From NCBI GenBank assembly GCA_027490345.1, contig JAIXYF010000348.1:1-6602 (forward strand): 6,602 bases of DNA, written 5' to 3'. The stretch's first letter is position 1. Each line of letters opens with the position of its first letter. Below, piece after piece: positions 1-5,462 of the stretch. The DNA comes from Novosphingobium sp. (GTDB taxonomy: Bacteria; Pseudomonadota; Alphaproteobacteria; Sphingomonadales; Sphingomonadaceae). The notes under the pieces were generated by a model. The model did not search any database, was not told the origin of the DNA, and worked only from the letters and a program-made list of their open reading frames with translations. A program made the translations under genes and the position numbers.

Positions 1-1694
1 AAGGCTGCGGGATAGAGTTCGCGAGCAATGACCGCCTCGCCTTCCCGACGCTTTCGCCGCAGTTCGAATCGACCGCACCCGGCATTTTCGTGATCGGCGC
101 GCTGGCGGGCTATCCTCTGATCAAGCACTGCATGAACCAGGGCTACGATGTCATCGAGTTCATCAGCGGCAACGCCGATCTGAAACCGGCGGACGAACCA
201 TTGCTGGAGGCCAAGTTCGCCAGCCTGCCCGGCAGGCGCAGCGTGAACGACTGGCTGGAATTGTTGCGCACCAATATCGCCATCCTCAGCGGCATGACGA
301 CGCTGCAGCTGCGCGAGTTCATGCTCGATTCCGATGCCCGGTTTTACAAAGCGAGCGAAACGATCTTCGAGAAGGCTGACCCCGGCTCCTCGCTCTTCGC
401 GATTGCCGAGGGCGCGGTGCATGTGCGGATCGATGCAAACGATCCGAGCAAGGTCGTGCCGATCCAGCAGGGCTCGATCTTCGGCGAAGTTGGCCTCATT
501 TCCGGGCGGCGGCGCGGTGCGACCGTGGTGGCGGCGAGCGATTGCATCTGCGTCGAAATCAGCCGCAACGCCGCGCTCAAGCTGCAAAGCCAGGTGCCCA
601 GCGCCCGCCGCGCGATCGAGCGGATTTCGACCGAGCGGCAATTGCTGCAAATGTTCGGCTCCGGCCTCACGCCGGACGATGTGCGCGAAGTGGTCGATAC
701 CGCGAAGATCATGTCGGTCCGCGCCGGGGATGCGATCATCACCGAAGGCGAAGGTGACAAGGACATCTACGTGATCCGCGTCGGCTCGATGATCGTGGAG
801 AAAGTCGTCGGCGGGAAACCGGTATTCCTCTCCTATCTCCCGGCCGGCTCCTATGTCGGCGAAATGGCGCTGATCGATGGCGGCCAGCGCACCGCCACCG
901 TGCGCGCGGCGATCAAGAGCGAGGTTATCAAGATCGACGGCGAGGCCTTTGGCCGTGTGCTGGCCGCCAAGCCCGCGCTGCTCGCCCGCGCGCGCAAGGA
1001 CATGGAAGCGCGCCGCGCGACCAATGCCTTCGTCGAATCGAAGAAGGACGGGTTCTCCGGCGTCGTCGATCTCTATTCGGAACAGGCCAAGTTCCTCGTT
1101 TCGCAAGGCCTTGGCGAAGCGACCGACGTGCTGCTGATCGACGAGCGGCTCTGCGTGGGCTGCGACAACTGCGAAAAGGCCTGCGCCGACAGCCATGACG
1201 GCCTTTCGCGGCTGGACCGCGAGGCGGGCAAGAGCTTTGCGCACCTCCACGTGCCGACATCCTGCCGCCACTGCGAGCATCCGCACTGCATGGCCGATTG
1301 CCCGCCCAACGCGATCCACCGCGGGCCGGACGGCGAGGTGTTCATCGACGACACCTGCATCGGCTGCGGCAATTGCCAGCGCAATTGTCCCTATGGCGTG
1401 ATCCGCATGGACAAGGTGCCGCCCAAGAAGCCTTCGCTGCTTTCCTGGCTGCTGTTCGGCAGCGGGCCGGGACCGGGCGAACCGCCCTACAAGTGGTCGA
1501 AGAAGAACACCAAATACACCGGCGATCCGGTGGCGGACGACAAGCTCGACCGCAAGAAGGCGATCAAGTGCGACATGTGCGCCGGGATCGACGGCGGGCC
1601 GAGCTGCGTGCGCGCCTGCCCGACAGGCGCCGCCATCCGCGTCTCGCCCGACGAGTTTCTCACTGTCGCCCGCCTCGAAAACGAAGGGGCCTGA
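1..1694 (+). CDS. FAD/NAD(P) oxidoreductase - tandem cNMP-binding - four [4Fe-4S] ferredoxin fusion protein (3' part)
   Basis: The frame is open from the left edge (first full codon at 3), so the 5' end lies outside; 563 residues are visible, numbered here from that codon. Residues 1 to about 60 resemble the C-terminal end of FAD-dependent pyridine-nucleotide oxidoreductases (PGIFVIGALAGYPLIK at about 26-41). Two cyclic-nucleotide-binding domains follow, at about 109-195 and 220-335. Their phosphate-binding cassettes are FGEVGLISGRRRGATV (160-175) and VGEMALIDGGQRTATV (285-300); both keep the Gly-Glu and the phosphate-contacting Arg. The C-terminal third has four ferredoxin motifs in the DmsB/NrfC/HybA pattern: C384/387/390/394, C421/424/429/433, C452/455/458/462 and C523/526/535/539, enough for four [4Fe-4S] clusters. 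It is probably a cytoplasmic NAD(P)H-linked electron-input (or output) unit controlled by a cyclic nucleotide. The stop is 3 bp before the membrane cytochrome gene. The domain calls are firm; substrate and electron direction are inference. A GTG at 90 is not the start, because oxidoreductase sequence continues upstream of it. Confidence 0.9.
   Translation, partial: GCGIEFASNDRLAFPTLSPQFESTAPGIFVIGALAGYPLIKHCMNQGYDVIEFISGNADLKPADEPLLEAKFASLPGRRSVNDWLELLRTNIAILSGMTTLQLREFMLDSDARFYKASETIFEKADPGSSLFAIAEGAVHVRIDANDPSKVVPIQQGSIFGEVGLISGRRRGATVVAASDCICVEISRNAALKLQSQVPSARRAIERISTERQLLQMFGSGLTPDDVREVVDTAKIMSVRAGDAIITEGEGDKDIYVIRVGSMIVEKVVGGKPVFLSYLPAGSYVGEMALIDGGQRTATVRAAIKSEVIKIDGEAFGRVLAAKPALLARARKDMEARRATNAFVESKKDGFSGVVDLYSEQAKFLVSQGLGEATDVLLIDERLCVGCDNCEKACADSHDGLSRLDREAGKSFAHLHVPTSCRHCEHPHCMADCPPNAIHRGPDGEVFIDDTCIGCGNCQRNCPYGVIRMDKVPPKKPSLLSWLLFGSGPGPGEPPYKWSKKNTKYTGDPVADDKLDRKKAIKCDMCAGIDGGPSCVRACPTGAAIRVSPDEFLTVARLENEGA
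1683..1689 (+). promoter_or_regulatory. Ribosome binding site of the membrane cytochrome b-like gene
   Basis: GAAGGGG lies 8 bases before the ATG at 1698, inside the last codons of the preceding gene. It supports that start and indicates translation from the same polycistronic message. Confidence 0.5.
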
Positions 1695-1697
1695 GCC

Positions 1698-2633
1698 ATG
1701 GCGACAATACCGGCACCTGCTGCCAAGCCTGCGTCCACCCCCCCTGTCCCTGCCCGCCGCCGCACCGGCGCGACACGCGAACGGCAGACCACGCACGAAG
1801 GCTTTCTCGTCCACCGGGGCGGCAAATGGATCAAGCTGTCGGCGGCGCTCGCTACCGCGCTGATCCTGCTCTATATTTTCGTGCCGCTGCCGCCGCACCA
1901 CTTCGGCTCGAGCTGGCTGGGCTATACGCTGGGCACCGTGGGCGCGCTGCTGATCCTTTGGCTGACGATGCTAGGCATGCGCAAGCGCGCGATCACGCCG
2001 GGGCGCTGGTCCCTTAAGGCGTGGACCTCTGCCCATGTCTGGCTGGGCGTGCTGCTGATCGTGATCGGCACGCTCCATTCGGGCTTCGCCTTCGGCTGGA
2101 ACGTGCATACGCTGGCCTGGGCCTTGATGATGATCGTGATCGTCTCGGGCATCTTCGGCGTGACGGCCTATGCCACCCTGCCGCGCGCGCTTTCGGCCAA
2201 CCGCTATGATGCGGAAGGCGCCATTACCGAAAAGCAGATGGTCGAGGCGCTGCGTTCACTGGATCGGCAGCTCCACGATGCCGCACAGCCGCTTGATTCC
2301 GAATGCGCCGCGCTGGTCGGCCGCAGCCTGGAGCAGGATCCTTTTACCGGCTCGATCATCAATCGCCTTACGGGGAAATACCCCGGCGATGCGACGCGTG
2401 AGGCGGCGGGCGAGCTGAGGCGGCTGCGGGTGCACCGGCCGCGCATTGCCGATGATCCGCTTGACAAGGTGGACGCGCTGCTCACCCGCAAGGAAGCCAT
2501 GTTGGCCCGCCTCAGGCGCCACCTCAGGCTCAAGGGCTGGCTGCAAGCCTGGCTCTATGTCCATGTCCCCATGACCTTCGCGCTGATCGCCGCGCTGTCC
2601 GCGCATATCGTCAGCGTCTTCTTCTACTGGTGA
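1698..2633 (+). CDS. Five-helix membrane protein, putative diheme cytochrome b
   Basis: A 311-residue inner-membrane protein. Hydrophobic helices lie at about 46-64, 72-95, 110-131, 137-159 and 283-309. The basic N-terminus, basic loop 94-108 and basic region 160-280 place those parts in the cytoplasm by the positive-inside rule. Helix 3 carries H113 and H127, and helix 5 carries H289 and H303, each pair exactly 14 residues apart. That is the spacing used for stacked b hemes in bc1 cytochrome b and in ferric-reductase/NADPH-oxidase membrane domains. Both helices run inside to outside, so H113/H289 would bind a heme near the cytoplasm and H127/H303 one near the periplasm. The 120-residue charged segment between helices 4 and 5 is unusually long and could dock the Fe-S partner. 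Sandwiched between an Fe-S enzyme and a periplasmic multiheme cytochrome, it is the likely membrane electron carrier. I do not recognise a named family; heme binding is inferred from His geometry, and contact with quinone is possible. Confidence 0.8.
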   Translation: MATIPAPAAKPASTPPVPARRRTGATRERQTTHEGFLVHRGGKWIKLSAALATALILLYIFVPLPPHHFGSSWLGYTLGTVGALLILWLTMLGMRKRAITPGRWSLKAWTSAHVWLGVLLIVIGTLHSGFAFGWNVHTLAWALMMIVIVSGIFGVTAYATLPRALSANRYDAEGAITEKQMVEALRSLDRQLHDAAQPLDSECAALVGRSLEQDPFTGSIINRLTGKYPGDATREAAGELRRLRVHRPRIADDPLDKVDALLTRKEAMLARLRRHLRLKGWLQAWLYVHVPMTFALIAALSAHIVSVFFYW

Positions 2634-2634
2634 G
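2629..2634 (+). promoter_or_regulatory. Ribosome binding site deciding the start of the FHA-decaheme gene
   Basis: GGTGAG spans the stop codon of the preceding gene and sits 7 bases before the ATG at 2642. The alternative GTG at 2630 lies within this motif and has only pyrimidine-rich sequence upstream, so the ATG is preferred. The arrangement implies translational coupling. Confidence 0.5.
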
Positions 2635-2641
2635 CGCCATC

Positions 2642-4552
2642 ATGAGCTTTGTCGTCCGCCAGATCGCCCTCAAATCCAGCGGAGAGGAAATCGTCCGCCG
2701 CTCGGTGGTAGACAGCGATGTGCTGGTCATCGGCCGCGATGCATCCTCGGGCATTCACTTGCCCGACCTTGCTGTCGATCCTCGCCATGCCCGCATCAGC
2801 GCTCTGGAAGCGGATCGGCTGCTGATTGAATCGATCGGCGAACAGCCGTTCATCGTCAACGGGCGTTCGGCGACCAGCGCGAAGCTGGACCTTGCGGCTG
2901 GAGCCGAACTGGGCTTTGGCGGCCACCGCATCACTTTGGCGCGCGAGGCCGAAAGCGGCCTGCCCACCTTTACTGTGCGCCGGGTGGAAGCCGTCTCGGA
3001 AAGCGCCGAGGCCATCGATATCGGCAGCGCCTATACCCTGCAGAAGCTGCTGCCAGGCAAGCGGCTTTCGGCCTGGGCCTTTGCCGCACTGATGCTCATT
3101 GCATTTTTGGCGGTGCCGATCTGGTCGTGGGCGACTTACGCGCCGCTTGCGCTGCAGAAGGATGCGCGGCGCCCAGCGGGAATCCACGGGGACACGGCGT
3201 GGTCCTCGGGCAAGCTCAGCCTAGCGCACAAGAATCTCGATAACGATTGCCAAGCCTGCCATGTCCAGCCGTTCGTGGCGGTGCGCGATAATGCCTGCAT
3301 GACCTGCCACGAGGACGACGCGCATCAGCACATCGCCGATGGCGCGCGGCTGATGAAGGCGCGCGGCGAGCCGGCAGGATTCGCCGGATTCCAGCGCGCC
3401 GTAGCCAATGCGTTCAACCGGCCCGCCGGTCGGTGTGTCGAATGTCACACCGAGCATGAGGGGGCAGGTGCTATGCCCGCCACCCGGCAGCAATTCTGCA
3501 CCGATTGCCACGATGGGCTGAAAACGCGCTTGTCCGACACGAAGATCGCCGACGCCGCCGATTTCGGAACGGCCCACCCCCAATTCCGGCCCATGCTGGT
3601 TTCCGGAGTGGCGGCGGACGGCAAGCCCGTGCTGCAACGCGCCGTGTGGAACAATGGCCTCAAGGAAAACACCGGCCTCAAGTTTACCCACGCCCAGCAC
3701 CTTTCGAAGACCAACGGTATTGCGCAGATGGTGCGCCGCCGCCCCGGCGAATTTGCCGCAAACGATGCAGGCCCCAGAGATGGATTGGGCTGCAAGGATT
3801 GCCACCAGACCGATAGCGGCGGCGCGCGGTTCAAGCCGGTTGAGATGGAGCAGGCCTGCCAAAGCTGCCATTCACTGACATTCGACCAGATCGGCGGCAC
3901 CTTCCGCACGCTGCGCCATGGCCAGCCGGAACAAGTCGTGGCCGATCTGCGCGCCGCATACCGGGGCAGCGTGCCGCCGCGCCCGGCCAGCCTTTCGGGC
4001 ATGGCACGGCGGATTCCGGGTGCTGCGGCGCAGCAGTCCACGGCAGCAGACTATGCCCGCGCGGTCCGTTTCTATCCGGTGAAGGCCGATCAGGCGGTGG
4101 CGGCCGTCTTTAGCAAGGGCGGCATGTGCTATGATTGCCACGCTGTCACGCGCGGCGGCAGTGCGGCAACGGGCGGCTTCAGCCTTCAGCCCGTGGCGCA
4201 GAACGGGCGCTACTACAACAAGGGCTGGTTCGACCATAAGGATCACCGCAAGTCGGATTGCGCTTCCTGCCACGTGAAAGCGGCCACCTCAAACGATGCC
4301 GACGCCGTGTTGGTGCCGGGGATCGACGGCGCGGGAGGGTGCCGTTCATGCCATGTTGGCGAAGGCGGCGCGAAGCTGGCAAGCGCGCATGTCAAGGAAC
4401 CGGTCGCATCAGGCTGCGCAATGTGTCACGAGTATCACATGGACAACGGCGCACCGTGGAAGCCGGCCGACAAGCGTAAAGGCCCCGGACTGCTGACCGC
4501 AGTATGGGACACTGGCCGATCATGGCCGCGCCATCCGCCGACTGCGCGATAA
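2642..4552 (+). CDS. FHA-like domain, transmembrane anchor and periplasmic decaheme cytochrome c
   Basis: 636 residues from the ATG at 2642; the frame also opens at GTG 2630, overlapping the upstream stop by 4 bases, which would add four residues. Residues 1 to about 105 resemble an FHA domain (IGRD at 30-33, RHARI at 48-52, VNG at 72-74). One hydrophobic helix at about 141-166, preceded by Lys-Arg, acts as a signal anchor with the N-terminus inside. The remainder has ten CXXCH motifs with first Cys at 203, 219, 265, 286, 384, 406, 496, 540, 567 and 592, plus at least 14 other His residues that could be distal ligands, as in bis-His class III/NapC-type multihemes. This predicts a periplasmic ten-heme electron carrier, matured by a Ccm system, accepting electrons from or giving them to the diheme membrane protein. 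The FHA portion faces the cytoplasm and lacks two usual phosphothreonine-contact residues. The terminal partner is unknown. Heme count and topology are well supported; physiological role is inference. Confidence 0.88.
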   Translation: MSFVVRQIALKSSGEEIVRRSVVDSDVLVIGRDASSGIHLPDLAVDPRHARISALEADRLLIESIGEQPFIVNGRSATSAKLDLAAGAELGFGGHRITLAREAESGLPTFTVRRVEAVSESAEAIDIGSAYTLQKLLPGKRLSAWAFAALMLIAFLAVPIWSWATYAPLALQKDARRPAGIHGDTAWSSGKLSLAHKNLDNDCQACHVQPFVAVRDNACMTCHEDDAHQHIADGARLMKARGEPAGFAGFQRAVANAFNRPAGRCVECHTEHEGAGAMPATRQQFCTDCHDGLKTRLSDTKIADAADFGTAHPQFRPMLVSGVAADGKPVLQRAVWNNGLKENTGLKFTHAQHLSKTNGIAQMVRRRPGEFAANDAGPRDGLGCKDCHQTDSGGARFKPVEMEQACQSCHSLTFDQIGGTFRTLRHGQPEQVVADLRAAYRGSVPPRPASLSGMARRIPGAAAQQSTAADYARAVRFYPVKADQAVAAVFSKGGMCYDCHAVTRGGSAATGGFSLQPVAQNGRYYNKGWFDHKDHRKSDCASCHVKAATSNDADAVLVPGIDGAGGCRSCHVGEGGAKLASAHVKEPVASGCAMCHEYHMDNGAPWKPADKRKGPGLLTAVWDTGRSWPRHPPTAR

Positions 4553-4565
4553 TGCCGGAAAGCTT

Positions 4566-4570
4566 GGGAA
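4566..4570 (+). promoter_or_regulatory. Weak ribosome binding site of the phosphoesterase gene
   Basis: GGGAA lies 7 bases before the ATG at 4578 in the 25-base gap after the decaheme gene. It is a modest match to a Shine-Dalgarno sequence. I see no convincing promoter in this gap, which favours read-through from the upstream operon. Confidence 0.35.
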
Positions 4571-4577
4571 CCGCTGA

Positions 4578-5426
4578 ATGCTGATCGCGCAGATCACTGA
4601 TATTCACCTGGGCTTCGAGCCTGACAGCCCGGGCGAATTCAATCGCCAGCGGCTCGATCGTGTCGTGGCGGAACTCGCGGCCATGGTGCCGTGCCCGGAT
4701 CTGCTGCTGGCCACCGGCGATCTCATCGACCGGGGTGACCGCGCCAGCTACGAACGGCTGGGCGAGGCGCTCTCCGGCCTGCCATTCCCGGTCTATTATG
4801 CGCTGGGCAATCACGACGAACGCGCCAATTTTGCGGCGGTCTTTCCCGAAGCGACGTTCGATGGCGGCTTCCTGCAATACGCTATCGAAACCGCTGCGAT
4901 GCGCATCCTCGTGCTTGATACGCTGGAGGAAGGCCGCCATGGCGGTGCCTTCTGCGAAGCGCGGGCGGCGTGGCTCAACGCGCAGCTCGATGCCCAGCCG
5001 CACGTCAGAACGCTGATCGTGCAGCACCACCCGCCGATCGAGGTGGGCATTGCCTGGATGAACACCGATCCCGCAGAACCGTGGACCCTGCGGCTGGCGG
5101 AATGCCTGCGTGGGCGCAGCAACGTGATTGGCCTGATTTGTGGCCACATCCACCGCGCGGTAACCACGCATTGGGAAGACCTCGTCGTCGCCACTTGCCC
5201 CTCGACCGCGCCGCAAGTCGCGCTTGATCTCAGGCCGATTGACCCTGATCACCCCGATCAGCGCCCGCTGATTGTGGCTGATCCACCCGCCTATGCGCTG
5301 CACTGGTGGAACGGGCGCGAACTCGTCACGCATTGGCAAACGGCGGAAGATCACACCGTGCTGGCGCGCTATGACGCGAAGCTTCAGGGCATGATCCAGC
5401 ACATGCTGGCCGAACGGCCTAGTTAA
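4578..5426 (+). CDS. Class III cyclic-nucleotide/glycerophospho-diesterase-like metallophosphoesterase (CpdA/GpdQ family)
   Basis: A 282-residue cytoplasmic binuclear-metal phosphoesterase, full length for the family and starting at the expected MLIAQITDIHLG. All five metallophosphoesterase blocks are present: D8-I-H10; G47-D48; G77-N78-H79-D80; the His pair H150/H151 followed by Pro-Pro; and G189-H190-I-H192. This order and spacing match the CpdA/Icc and GpdQ branch, whose members hydrolyse 3',5'-cAMP or glycerophosphodiesters. The stretch after H150/H151 (PPIEVGIAWMN) resembles GpdQ especially, so specificity for cAMP versus glycerophosphodiesters cannot be settled by eye. It follows the decaheme gene by 25 bases on the same strand with no obvious promoter or terminator between, so co-transcription is likely. 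Because the first gene of the row has two cNMP-binding domains, cyclic-nucleotide turnover is an attractive role, but this is inference. No signal peptide is seen. It ends 6 bases from the convergent rpoN stop. Confidence 0.88.
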   Translation: MLIAQITDIHLGFEPDSPGEFNRQRLDRVVAELAAMVPCPDLLLATGDLIDRGDRASYERLGEALSGLPFPVYYALGNHDERANFAAVFPEATFDGGFLQYAIETAAMRILVLDTLEEGRHGGAFCEARAAWLNAQLDAQPHVRTLIVQHHPPIEVGIAWMNTDPAEPWTLRLAECLRGRSNVIGLICGHIHRAVTTHWEDLVVATCPSTAPQVALDLRPIDPDHPDQRPLIVADPPAYALHWWNGRELVTHWQTAEDHTVLARYDAKLQGMIQHMLAERPS

Positions 5427-5462
5427 GGGGTTCTACCGCACCCCCGCCAGCGCCTTCTGGCG
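5427..5462. terminator. Possible tandem hairpins at the convergent gene junction
   Basis: Two perfect inverted repeats abut here: GGGGT/ACCCC (5427-5431 with 5440-5444, 8-base loop) and CGCCAG/CTGGCG (5445-5450 with 5457-5462, 6-base loop). They begin directly after the phosphoesterase stop and overlap the last codons of rpoN. Neither has a following T run on either strand, so they are not classical intrinsic terminators. They might slow polymerase or protect a 3' end, or be chance in GC-rich coding DNA. Confidence 0.25.

Noticed and set aside
90..1694. GTG at 90 as the start of the first gene.
   Set aside because: The frame is open upstream to the window edge, and residues on both sides of it form one continuous oxidoreductase C-terminal motif (PGIFVIGALAGYPLIK).
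1298..2017. A 239-codon + strand frame bridging the first two genes.
   Set aside because: It is an Arg/Ala/Pro-rich shift of two well-supported genes, with no domain signal.
3434..3449. CRP-like palindrome TGTGT-N6-TCACA, flanked by a 7-base inverted repeat (3431-3437 with 3446-3452), tempting because cNMP-binding domains are nearby.
   Set aside because: It lies deep inside the decaheme gene and is exactly the codons of a heme motif (Cys-Val-Glu-Cys-His-Thr). Any CXXCH site with TGT Cys codons tends to produce this pattern.
4002..4025. TGGCACG followed by a GC, resembling a -24/-12 sigma-54 promoter, tempting with rpoN in the window.
   Set aside because: The -12 element (TTGCA-like) is absent at the right spacing, and the site is internal to the decaheme gene with no gene start nearby.
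2630..4552. GTG at 2630 as the start of the FHA-decaheme gene.
   Set aside because: Possible, but no ribosome binding site precedes it, whereas GGTGAG at 2629-2634 is well placed for ATG 2642. The FHA-like sequence begins right after that ATG.
4392..5402. A 336-codon antisense open frame opposite the phosphoesterase.
   Set aside because: It has no recognisable motif and mirrors a gene with all catalytic motifs intact. Long antisense frames are expected in GC-rich coding DNA.
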